A stretch of DNA of 64,000 nt from Pyxicephalus adspersus. Lineage: Eukaryota > Chordata > Amphibia > Anura > Pyxicephalidae. The stretch spans positions 106,317,547 through 106,381,546 of the forward strand of contig NC_092859.1 of assembly GCF_032062135.1 (NCBI RefSeq), read 5' to 3'. The notes beneath the pieces are model-generated. The model saw only the letters and a list, made by a program, of their open reading frames with translations. It was not told the origin of the DNA and did not search any database. A program made the translations under genes and the position numbers. Below are positions 51,118-63,307 of the stretch, one piece after another; positions within the stretch are counted from its first letter, which is position 1, and each line of letters opens with the position of its first letter.

Positions 51118-52603
51118 CAAAAATGCAATTTTAATTTTTTGCCCATTGTTCAACTTTTTTAGTATACTTTTTGTAAAAGAAACCTGGAGTGTATCATTGC
51201 TGGCCAGTTTCTCTAAAACTGTTTATTGCCTATCATGCAAATCACATATAGACTTGATTTTTTCCTAAGAGCCATGCAACAAACATTTCTAAAGCAAAGA
51301 CAACCCCCTTATCTCCCACGATAGGCTTTATTTTATATTAAAAGAGGAGCTCTCATGCTTACAAAATTGACCATGGAGGGTTGTACCTTAGCAGTGACGA
51401 ACTGAATAAACTCTGCATTAAAAGATGGGATTGATTGGCCAAGTGGTCTTTCCATTTCCTATTAATATTTGCATATTTGTGGCAAAAATAACCCATTAAC
51501 CAATATGTAATACCAAGATTACATATTGTACATAACGAGAATCCCAACAGTGGTCAGGCAAATATGTGGGGAGGCTGGTTGAATTATTTCCTATGCTATC
51601 AGCACATCATAAATTTCCCAAGGAAAAGAACAATAAAGTACAGTATACAAGTATGTCTCTGTTGTAGCTTCTAGTAATTAAGCTGCATGCTGATAAGAGA
51701 AGGTAGACAATATATCAAACAGTGAGGGTAGGCTTTCATTTTCTGTCCTTCCTTTCTTTTTCATCTCTCTAGCACAACATTAATTACAATACAGCTGCTT
51801 CTTAGGGCGTCATTCCAGCTTCCTTTCAAGAGGATGCAAAGCAGAGACCCCTCTGACGTCTTACTTTAAGACAGAAATCTATCACACAGACACCAACACC
51901 CTTCCCCTCCTGAAGTCTGAGATAAATATAATTTACTCCACCCTCTGGGAACATTTGCATGTTTATTTTAGCCACAAAACCAATCTGGTACCAGCTTTTA
52001 GATTTGATTTTTTTCTCACTGTTTTATGTATAGTGTATGCACGTTTCAGTTGGTGGCACACACGGGCACATTTATTACTTTTGTGCTACCTGAATAAAGA
52101 GCCATAAGAGAATACAAGAGCCATATTTTGAGAAAAGGAAAATCCCATATTCATCTTGAAACACTACAACTTTGGCACCCCACCATTTTTATTTTATAAC
52201 TGATGTAACTAGTAGTGGCTTACCACATAGGTTACCACATTAGAATTCCAATATTGGTAATTTATTGCCCATTGTGATAAATACATCTCAATGATAACCT
52301 CAAATGTCTTCACTCCTTACAGTAAACATGCCAACAGAATAATGCTTTAGTATTTTTTTTTCTTTATACTTTTTTGCATCTCATTGTTACTGATCTCCTT
52401 CCGCCTTTCAAGTGGTCACTTCTTGTCTACAAATATACTCTCTAGTGATGGCTGCAGGGGTTTTCTCAGGACAAGTCTCCTAATGATGATACCAGAGGAC
52501 CATACATGCCCAAAGTCCACGAGTGTACCACTTCTAATAGGCTGCCCTAATGCAAAACATATTATTAAACCACAATAGGTTGATAAAAGCATCATAATAA
52601 CAA

Positions 52604-52632
52604 AATAATAATAATAATAATAATAATAATAA
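52604..52632. repeat. (AAT)n microsatellite
   Basis: About nine AAT/ATA triplets in a row. The tyrosine-rich or leucine-rich open frames on the minus strand derive from it. Confidence 0.95.
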
Positions 52633-53838
52633 AGCATTAACCACCCCTAAATCAGCCAAGTTTCTGAATTTTTGTGGTGAATTTGCATATTGACAAATGT
52701 ATGCAGTTTTAATGACTATATCACTAAAAACATACACTATTATTTTGCTTTTTATTTCAGTTATCCTATAACAAAAGTCAGAACGTGCAGTAATGGATTA
52801 CTTTAGATGAGGTCTTCACATATATTTTGTTTTGTAACATTTGGGCTAGGGCCAATAGTACAACTATTTTATTTCCCTGACTAGACTAATATAAATTACT
52901 ATAAACATAAATGATTTCCCTGTTCCTTAGACTCAGCTGCTATGCCATTTTTTAGGCCTCCTGGCATGTAACGTTTGATGTTCATTTATTAAAATGCCAA
53001 TTAATGGTTTCCAACAGTAGGAATTCCACTAATTTTTACAATATGGCCAAAAGTCTGTTTTGTAATTGAGGAGATGCCAAGTGCTTCATGCCTAGAATTT
53101 GTTAATTGAAACAAATTATGGGGTTTTTCATTCTTCACAAAAGAACAAAATTGCTTGGAAAATATATAATGTAATTTGCCCGCTGTGATGACTAATGTCA
53201 CAGCTTTTAATCTGAAATCAAATCTAGTTTATCTTGTTTTTTTTTCCCCCACAGACATACAGCAGTTACAGAAAAGAAAAGTATCATAATGTGAAATAAT
53301 GTGATGCAGATTTAAGTCGGAGAAGTTTGTTATACAGCTAAAACATGTTTTCCAAAATTAACAATCATATTAACATTACGTCTCTATTTACAGATGAGGT
53401 AGCTGAAGCAGATGGCTTTCCTATCAGCAACAATTCACAGAACCGCTTGAATTATTATTTTACATTCCTTGGATATTTTATCTCACGAGAATTCTTACAC
53501 CAAAATATCTTATTCCAAAAAATATTTGTGTATATGTGTCATAATTTTTAATCTTCATTTTGGCTTCTTTTTTTATTTTCCACAACAGACTCCTGGACAG
53601 TAATTCACACACAGTCATCTCCAGCCAAAAGGTAGTGATATTTAAAGAAACAAAAGCTCTGTATTAACCTTTGTTAACCTTTGGAGTAAAATAATACATT
53701 TATGTAAATGTAGTAAATTCAGTAAATCTGGGGGGTATCATTATAAAAAAGTTCTAAAATGTTAAAATAAGAAAATAATGCAGCATAACAAAAATATTGC
53801 TATGCTTTTAATAATTTGGAGGATTGGGTTTATTTTAA

Positions 53839-54145
53839 AGCTAAATTAAATTTGGATCAGGCAGGGCTTTATAGCAGAAAGGGACAGGCAGCGTCCCTTC
53901 TGCATTACGCATTCTTAACTGCTTGATGGCTTCGCAAAACGGTCAAGATCACTAAGCTGCACATGAACAACTCAGCGTTGGTTACCAGAATACCCAACAA
54001 TCCCGGATCCCCCTGTAGTTGCCGTAACTTATGTCATCCTGGTGTGGCTAATCAAAAAGGCTGAAGATCACAACAAAGAAGAGAAAAAGGAAGAAGATGG
54101 CAGCATGGAATGGGCGAGGTTTTTTTGACGAGATTTAGTTCTATT
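53839..54145. mobile_element. TTAA-type MITE, about 307 bp
   Basis: TTAA flanks both ends (53835-53838 and 54146-54149). The left end is AGCTAAATTAAATTTGG. The right end, read on the minus strand, is AATAGAACTAAATCTCG, an imperfect terminal inverted repeat. The interior is GC-richer than the intron (GGGACAGGCAGCGTCCCTTC, GATGGCAGC). There is no coding potential. Inferred to be a non-autonomous element with piggyBac-like target preference. Confidence 0.62.
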
Positions 54146-54305
54146 TTAAAGCTGACAAACTGAGACAAATTTTTATCAAATTGTGGGTAGAGATGAGCAG
54201 TGTATTTCTGTGAATATCAGATGCTTTGAAAAATTCCTGTATTTTTGTGTTCTACCTGTTTTGCTCAGCTTCCATACCTTGTCCAAAATCTTGGGTTAAA
54301 GATGA

Positions 54306-54320
54306 CCCCCCCCCCCCCCC
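54306..54320. repeat. Homopolymer C tract (15 C)
   Basis: Fifteen consecutive C in an AT-rich intron. The length is prone to sequencing error. Confidence 0.95.
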
Positions 54321-55649
54321 ACTTCCTTACACATCCAATTCTTTTGCTATATTAGTCATTTTTTGACTACATTTTTTTAGTTTGTCCAACAACTTTGTAT
54401 ATTTAGTGCTATAAATACATAAATTAGTCCCAAGCACCATATTATTGGACAACAAAAGCCTGATTGGATGCTATGAGTTGTTCCATTCAACACATCATCA
54501 TTACTACTTGATTGAATCAGACTAGCTACAGACAGGCAAATATCTCTCCATACAATGAGCAGGGAGACATCTGTGCAGTATCTGTAGCATCAGGACCCAC
54601 TGCTATTTCTTTGTCAATGTTTAAAAGTTAATGCCTTTCTTACCTCTTCTCACTCTTTGAGAGAAGGGAGGATCAGCCAAGTTTGCAGATGTTGGAAACT
54701 CTCTGGGAGCAATAACGAACACTTCTGACAAAAAGGTTACCCTATAAATGGCCTGATCCTTGCTTGAGTGATGCATCATGTTTCGGCTGGATCAGTCAGT
54801 TTATAGCCAGTCTAAGCATAACTCTGGATACTACCCCAGATTTTACTGTTATGTCTGGCTGCATTGTCAGTGCAAAGCTTACCTGCTGAAGCTGGATTTT
54901 CAGCCATTGTACAATAAAAAAAACAGTCAACTTTTATCATTTGTCTAACATTGCTACAAAGCAACAGGACATAATTTGTTACAGGCATTGCCTAAAGCAT
55001 GCAAAAGAATAGGATCTCAAATATAAAAGAGCATCTGGTCTTGGTGAGTTCTGTTTACAACATAGTGGCAAATTAATGAAATCTATTTACCTCTTTCCAA
55101 TTCAATGATTCTTCTAAACAACATACCCAAATATATGACAGCAGTAAGAAACATTTGATGCAAACTGTTACCAATTTCCTTCATCATTGTCTAATTAAAA
55201 AACAAAGGCTTGTATCCATATCAAAGGTTTAGTAAAGAAATTGGGTAAAAGTTAATGTTTTCCATATAAACGAACAGAAAATACACTATTGTAGCACAAA
55301 AATTTAGGAGACTTAAAAGAGGTTTTTAGCTCCTCAGTGATGGAGATCCATCTGTGTTGATCTTACGAAGGGTCATTCAAGATTTGCATCTGATCACAGC
55401 ATTCAACCGCAGATTCAACCATGCTTTCAACCACTCTTCTTTATTTAAATGGGAATAGTTGGGAACCATTTGGTGCACACATTTCTTTGCAGCTGAAGTA
55501 GATTGCAGTGTGATTGCAGAAGTAGCTTCTGGCTGTGTGGTTGGAAAAACTGCATCTCAAATGCAACATTGTAAATACACAAATCCTTCAAATAATATTC
55601 TTGGGGCTACCCTAAAACTGTACAACCATTTGCACCTTCCCCTTCCTGT

Positions 55650-55860
55650 TCTATACCAGGCCTCATACCTTTCCTCAAGATCTCCCTTCCTATTGTGTGT
55701 TAATTCCCCACCTCCTAGACTGTAAGCTCTACGGGGCAGGGTCCTCTCCTCCTGTGTCACTGTTTGTACTTGTTGGACATTTTGCAACCCTTATTTAATG
55801 TACAGCGCTGTGTAATATGTTGGCGCTATATAAATCCTGTTTATTAATAATAATAATATT
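55650..55860 (+). mobile_element. L2/CR1-like LINE 3' end
   Basis: GTAAGCTCTACGGGGCAGGG, CCTCTCCTCCTGTGTCAC, ATGTACAGCGCTGTGTAATA and TGTTGGCGCTATATAAATCC, ending with TTATTAATAATAATAATA, form a classic 5'-truncated non-LTR 3' end as found in amphibians and fish. No reverse transcriptase sequence remains. A shorter, older copy is at 35231. The 5' limit is uncertain because the copy fades into the intron. Confidence 0.75.
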
Positions 55861-58800
55861 ATTTGATGGTGGTCCTAGGTTGAGTAATACGGTCTCGTCT
55901 AAAATGTGGAAGGTTGTTAAGAGGCTGATGAGAGGATCCGGAAACCCTAATAATAGGGAGACTACAGAATATCTTTCCCCTGACTCTTAATAAAAATGAA
56001 TACAGGAGAAAAAAAGCTCACAAACACTGCAGAAATATCAAACTGAAAAAAATATTGGACACATATGCAACAATTTTTAAAAATACTATTTATTTATGTA
56101 CAGAGAAGGAAGTCCACAGTAATAATTTCATCCAGAAATGTAAATCCATGTTAATCTTCTCATCCTGCTGACAGGACAATCTAAACTCATTGCATTTCTG
56201 TCGCTAAATCACAGAATGCCTGCAGAGCAGTAACAGCACAGGGAATCCTTGTATATTTGCATGGGAATCCCTGTGGTATTTTTGCTGAATCACACTAGAC
56301 GATGTGATTGACAATGGATTTACTTTTGGGGACATTGGGATAATGCAAATTCCGTTGGGTGCAAATATTCATCAAATTACAAATTTAAGTCAAACCTAAT
56401 CTGAACTGACGGACAAATTTGAAGTGCAGCATCCATGGTTTACTTTTTATAAATCACACGGTTATCATTTCGCTGGAGGTAGAGTTAATTATTTGTGCAG
56501 AAATAAGACTCAATCTCCCTTGATGTACTCATACAATGGAACAGACTACATAATAGTTTGCTTGTTAATTTTTTCCTATTGGAATATCCTTAACAGAACT
56601 CATATCTTCAAATGTCTTTTCAACTCTTACTCAGTAACCACATGCTATTAATTACATTATATGAAAGACTCCAAGAAATTATCTGGTCTTAAATATTTTC
56701 ATTGTGACCTTTGATGATCAAATTTCAACTTTTTTCCTAATGAGCATTTCAGTAAATGATGGAAAATGCCTGGAAAATGTGCAATAAATGATGTTAATGC
56801 AGAAATGTGCTTAACATTTTCATAGTATTATTCTTCTTATTTTTTTTATTTACTACATTCACTCAACTATTGTGTTGCTGGACATTTTTCTAGTGTTCTG
56901 GTGCTTGCCTGATAAAATTATGTTTAAAAGCAAATCTTTCTTTGTGTATTAAGCATGGGGGATTCTTATAACAGGCAATCAACTCATTCTCCACAACAGG
57001 CAGTGCTGGCAGTGACTTGGGGCCTTGCTGTCCTGGTATAGATCCTTTAAGAATTTAAATTAAATAAGGTTCTAATTCTCCACAGTTTTAAGACTACACT
57101 TTGTTACAAAATTTATAGTTGGATACTTAAAAAAACATTTTATTATCTCTTTCTATAGTGTTACAAGTTGCGATCAATACTACAAGTACATTACCAAAGT
57201 GCTGAAATCCCCTTTTTTATGGAACTACGTATGCCTAGCACTTGACATAACCACCCCTTTAAGACTTATTTCACACGGTTTAGCTTATGGTTCATTTTGG
57301 TTTAACATGACTGATTCAGGTAGACAAGTGCAAATCTTGAGCAAGGAAGTAGGATCTAGATGAAGCCTTGCCAAAGAAAGAATAGAATAGGCTACACGAT
57401 GTCAGTAGTAACATGTTTTTTTTTTGTTTTGTTCCAGTTTAGCCAAAATTTTAATGTTAACCAAACTCAGTCAAGTTGAACCAATGCTGTAACCTATTGT
57501 TCAAGTACACAGAAGACAGTGTTGGTGGTTCTCTGGATCAGTTTAACTTTGAAGTATACCTCAATAACAAAAAACAAATATAGTTTATTCAGTTCTACAA
57601 GAACTGAGTTGAATACCGGATTCCTGGGTCAGTTTTGTGATCATCCTGAATCTGAACAGTGACATTAGCCAAATTTTGGTGGTCCTTTTTCCCACCATAT
57701 GCATCTGTTGTAGATATGTTAGGGAGGCTGGTATCCCTTACATTGACAAATCACTCTCAACATTTAGCACTGCCTCATATTTATTGCATTCACTCTTAAT
57801 TGAATAACTATCCTAATAAATCTTGGAAGACATGGAAGATTTTTTAATTAATGGGTTTATATGAAATTCAAATGCATAAGGTATATGAGTTTATTGTGAA
57901 TTTTAAGTAACAATTTCTTTCTTGCAATAAAGTTACTTTAATATATTTAATGCATTTAAGCAGTTTCTGGACTAGCCTTTAGGTAACAGGATAGGTAGCA
58001 ATCTTACAATACTTTCTTCCAAGAGAACAACAGACAATAACAAGATCAGTTAGTGCATAATAGGCACGGTTATTAATACCAGACAACCTCTTCTATAAAC
58101 TGAAAAGTTGCATGAAAACCTGAGAATGTAACAAGGCCTTTTCTCCAGGGACATACTGACTAATACAGACAATGAATGCAAGGTGAGGGAGAATGAAAAG
58201 AGAGAGGAGGTGTCTGAAGACAAGATGGGAATAGCATGTGGTAAAAAAAAATTACAGGACAAAAGAGAAGGCAGAAAGAGCACAAGAGGACCATGGAAAA
58301 TATGAAAACTAATAGAACAGGATCTTTAGAAAATGAAGAAATGACAGAGATAAACAACATTTCAATATTAGGGCAAAGAAAATTAACTGCATCAAAGATA
58401 AATGATGTCTAGAGCAATTTATAATCGTGAAATGAAACCAAGCTGTCATGTAAAAATGTATCTATGGACACAAAACAGATAAACGCTTTAGCATCCTTTA
58501 ACATAGAAGAGTTTTACCATTCTTCAAGAAGAAAATCTAAACAGTCACTCCTTGGTAGAAGCTGAACATTTAATTGTACGGGATTACCATACAAACTCGT
58601 TGTATACAAGAGTATGTGGATGTACATAAAATACTTCAGGTAAATCCAAACAATGAGTTTCTCTTTTTTCTTGGTCCCTCTTGGTCTGTGACTATACCAT
58701 TGAGAGAGTTTTGCTATACCTGTTTGATAACTGCTGTGCTGCACTTTTATCATTTAGTCATATTCTTATCTTTCTCTGAGGACAACAAAATCCCCTATAG

Positions 58801-60857
58801 TGATAATGGACTGCTCCATACATACTGCCCAATGAGGTTGTGTTGTCACCCTAGGACTGGAAAGGGGTTCCTAGCAGAATAACCAGGTGAAAATAAAAAG
58901 GGAAAATATGAAAGATAAAATTTATGAAGCCACTACATCAAAAACTTTGTAAGCTGCTATGTATTAAATTTTTATATAGTTTGGTTTATATAGTAGAGAT
59001 ACTACAAGGATAATATCCAACATGTATAAATTGCAGTTTTCGTTCTGTCCACAGTTTTAAATGCAAAGATGTTCCTGTACTAATATAATAAGATAAAAAG
59101 AAACAGAAGATCAGTACAGTTTTTTTACCACCCGGCATGGACTATATAACAAGTCGAGAACCTGTGTTTTTCAGCAATCCTGTGCCTGTCCAGTAAGTGA
59201 GCAATGATTATAAATTCATGAAATGTTACTGTTCATCCATTGAAACCATATTTACAAGCGAACTAGTACTATAATCTGTGCTAAATAAAATTCTGTATAT
59301 ATCAATGAACATATGCTGACTGACACAATGTATTTCATGGATGCATGCAGACATGAACCAGATTCTTACAAAAGATAAGAAAATCAGGAACAATAACAGA
59401 AGGATAGCTAGAAATGTATGCCAAAATAATTTACTTAAAACATTATTAACCCTATTCTTGATGTGGGGAATGAATTCTAAAGAAAACATGTGTTCTCTTA
59501 GTTGCCAATGTCAAACTACCTTTGCAATGGGGCTATGTTCAATGCTTGTTTAGATCTAGGAAGCTGGAAACAGCAAGTTACTTTACTTCTCAATCCCTTT
59601 TGGAAGCCACCACAGTTCCTCCATCCAATGTCCAGGTTGTGGACAGTGCTCACTTACAATGTAGGACTATTAGTCCTGAAGTGTTGGTGATCACAGCAGT
59701 CCCCACTGGGACTACGATGGTGACCAACTAAAGCCTGTGAAGGTCCTGTAACACAGAGGGAAAGGCATGCGGGAGCAAGTGAATAAGGTAAGTAAGCTTG
59801 ATGTTTACATGCCCCTATACCTTTATGAGCATTCGTCTCTTGAGTCCAGGGGTGGCCTCATTGCAAGGGAGTTTTCTTTTAAATCCTGCAGTCAAGCTTT
59901 AAACTAGGTAGGCTTAAACATCAAATTGCTATGGACATCTGGTTCAACAAATCTGATAATCTACATGTCACCAAGCTTCCTCCATTTAGTAAAGCAACAC
60001 TAACATTGTGCAGACAGCAATGCTTTGTCAGTGGAAATCAAAAAGAAGGTTGAGGGTAAAATTTTTGTTTAAATGTCATTTTAAAATGACAAGTGCCAAA
60101 GAACTCATCATTTTAGCCGTGTTTAAAGCCAAAACAAACAATCAGATTCAGACCACATAATCATAGCAAATTGTTGCAAATTTTGGAAAAATATATTTTA
60201 AGACAAGCAGATGTTTGTAAAGTTACAAGCCAACCCTGACTCCTTACACTTATGAACGATGGAACAAAAAAAAGAAAAAAACATGTGCAGTGACCAGACA
60301 GCAGAGTTACGAGCTGGCTGGTGACAGATTTAGGAGACTAAACATGAACACAAAATATGATGGTTTTTTCCACCTGTAAAAGTGTCACATTGATGGCTAG
60401 CAGATACATTCAATGTCTGATAAACCCAACTGTATGTTAATTTAAGTAAAGATGGATGACACTTTATATAGGAACGACTTGGTAAGCATGATCTTGTCAT
60501 TAGGTGTGGAAAGCATTTCTGACCCTTTGATAAATGGATGTTGGCTAGTAAGGGGGAATCTGTTACAAGGCTGCTGAATACTCAGACTCTCTGGAGCTCA
60601 TTCTATAGCAGAGTGTATGTGTGTGCAATATATATGTGTGTGCATATATATAATTTTTTGCTGGTATTGCTGGCCTGAAAATAAAAAAAAGTGGGGTATC
60701 AGACAATGTTGTTGATCCATAATGCTTTACAGTTTCCAGGTCATCTACCCAGAACAAATACCTAGATAATAAAAAATATCATAAAATATTGTGTTCCACA
60801 TTTCCAAGCATAGGACAAGTGTAGCTAACTCCAGTATAAGAAAAAATATATTGCAGC

Positions 60858-61273
60858 TTACTAGTTCTGAGTACACACGTGCAATAATTATCGTTGGAAA
60901 CGAACGACTAACGTCCGATCGTCCGATAATCAATACCAAAAAAAGTGCACAACGACGCTGGCGAACGAGGATTGTCGCTGGAAACTAACGACCATCCCGG
61001 CGGATCTGATTGAGCAATGATCGTTCACTATCCATTGTGTGTATGGTCGTTCAGTGATCACGGATATTTCTGCAGTACACTTTCTCCTTTACATGTCACT
61101 TCCTGCATTGTTCAAAAGAAGCGTGTGTACACTATTGGTGGATTATGTTTGAACGATGATATTGTTACAACATGTACAGACTTGTGCACAATCTGATCGT
61201 TCAAAATAATTGTGCATAATCATTAGTCGTTCGTTTTCTAACGATAATTATTGCAAGTGAGAATCTAGCTTTA
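60858..61273. mobile_element. Full-length palindromic MITE, about 415 bp
   Basis: The left end contains GTGCAATAATTATCGTTGG and AAACGAACGACTAACG. The right end, read on the minus strand, contains TTGCAATAATTATCGTTAG and AAAACGAACGACTAATG. Interior blocks GCACAACGACGC, GATCGTTCACTATCC and TGAACGATGAT recur in inverted form. TTA borders are present on both sides (60858-60860 and 61271-61273), compatible with a PIF/Harbinger or TTAA-type insertion. There is no transposase frame. Confidence 0.82.
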
Positions 61274-62982
61274 GATGCCCAGTGGCTGCATGATCCTATC
61301 CCAGAGCAATAAAACTCACTCTATTGTATCATCTATAGAGAAGCAGCGCCATCACCTTGGGACAGGTAGTGTGTTTGGACTATTAAGCACCCCAAAACTT
61401 GAATTTGACCTGCAGTCAAAAAAAAGCTACAGTGTGGGACAAGCTAACAAACATACTGAAAGGACGAGAATGCAGAGTGACAGAGAGAAAAGCTTATCAC
61501 TGTGCTGCCTCTCCTTTCACAGGCTGGGGTAGGTTGAGGACAGCTTGGGCTAGGAAGTGGTCTGCATGATGCTGGACAAAGTAAGGACATCTATTTGCTG
61601 TAATAAATACTGGGATCTCTGACTTGAAGGTCAATTTTGCAGCAAAACCTGGCTTTGCTTTTTTATCTTTTAATGACCTGTTCATTTTTATCTTGCTATT
61701 TTTGGCTGGAGGTATGCCTTTAGCTTTCCAGCCACTAATGTGTAACTTACCAAATATAGTATAGCTGAATCAAATTAACATCAGACATACAGCAAATATT
61801 CTTTTGCATCATATTACTATGATATTACATAACAGATTGCAACAAGATTTGTGTACTTCACAGGCTCAGAGCCTCTTAAAGAAAATTCAAAATGGATTAC
61901 TCATCAAATTTTCATGATTTGTCCTTCGTTGTTAAATTAATGAAATAGAATTACATGTTTGTCCTGCCAAATCACTCTCAATGCCTTTTAGGTTATAAGA
62001 GCATACAAGAGTCACAATACCACTGGCAAGCCGATAACCTCTGAAATGAGTAAATGACAAAGCACTCAGTGACATAATCATTGGGAAAAGAAATAGTGAT
62101 CACCCCGCACAGCATTCCAAGACACAAAGAAAAACCAGATCCTCTATTTTAATAAATGAATTCTTGTGGCTGTGTAAGGTTTCATTTTTCTCTTGAAAGT
62201 TTCTTATCTGTGTCATCTACATTTTCTATGGGGCTCGATAATGCAATTCTGCCCACAGCCGGAGAAACAATGCTTTATTATAAGTGATTCTTTCAAGGGA
62301 ATGTAAGTACTGCTCTGGCAGTTCTGATTTAAGTTCATGATTTTCAGTGGAGAATAAAAGCAGTAAGGTGCTCAGAAGCATTCCACCTATGTATGGATTA
62401 GTAACAGTTTAGTTGATGAATTGGCAATATAGGCACAGTGTTAATATAGCCTTTCTGTTAAAAAATGTTGCCATTCTGTACAGTCCCAGAGTCTCATTAC
62501 AGAAAATAAAACAGCCCAAGAAAACAGTTGCCAATCCTGTCAAACTGACTTGCAGGAACATTACCTACACACTGCTCCTGACCCACACACACATCTATTA
62601 GCTCTTAACAAGCACTAACCAGCACACCACTGAGACTCATTATTTCAATAACAGCTTCAACTTTGCCTGCTGCCCATTCGCTCAGTGCACTTTGCATTTT
62701 ACTTTCAATATAGTGCTACTATTTCTGCTGCATTGTTTACAAGTCATGCTACAAGGTGCATTCATTGCATGATTCATAGACAAACAATGACCCAGCTCAA
62801 CTGCTAACAATGACAAATCTTATTAAGCCATCCATAGCAGCCTAGGCTACACCAATCAAAAATTCTACAGGCATTATAAGGAGAATCATTTTCATATTCA
62901 GGGTGGCAGGACTGTATTTTTCCAGCTTCAGCAATTTTATTTTGCTTCATTTGTTTCAGTGATGTTAGTATCTTGCCTTTAA

Positions 62983-63307
62983 AGAGAACCTGCCACCACC
63001 ACCACCCGACCTTAAGTATCAAGATTCTGTAAACTGCCATTTCTGACCTGGTTCCAAGTTATACTTTTTGCCTTGGATTTCTGATCTTCTGCCTTTGGCA
63101 CTCCCTGATCACTAGCTCAGAATGAGTATACAATAACTTCAGATGTTCAGCTATTTGCCCCAGGATTTGCTACATTGGTAGCTGCATGATTGTTTCAGGT
63201 GTCTGAAACAATTGTCATCAAAAACTTCAGCTTTACAATCAAGCAATTATTCATTTCAATGAGTTTATGAATGCCAGTTTACATAATTGCTTAGTGGTAG
63301 GTTCACT
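62983..63307. mobile_element. TTAA-flanked MITE, 325 bp
   Basis: TTAA occurs directly on both sides (62979-62982 and 63308-63311). The left end AGAGAACCTGCCACCACC pairs with the right end, read on the minus strand, AGTGAACCTACCACTAAG. This is a short imperfect terminal inverted repeat at an exact TTAA duplication, typical of piggyBac-like miniature elements. The interior shows no open frame of note. Confidence 0.82.

Noticed and set aside
52416..52737. Tyrosine- or leucine-rich small proteins
   Set aside because: These are translations of the AAT microsatellite.
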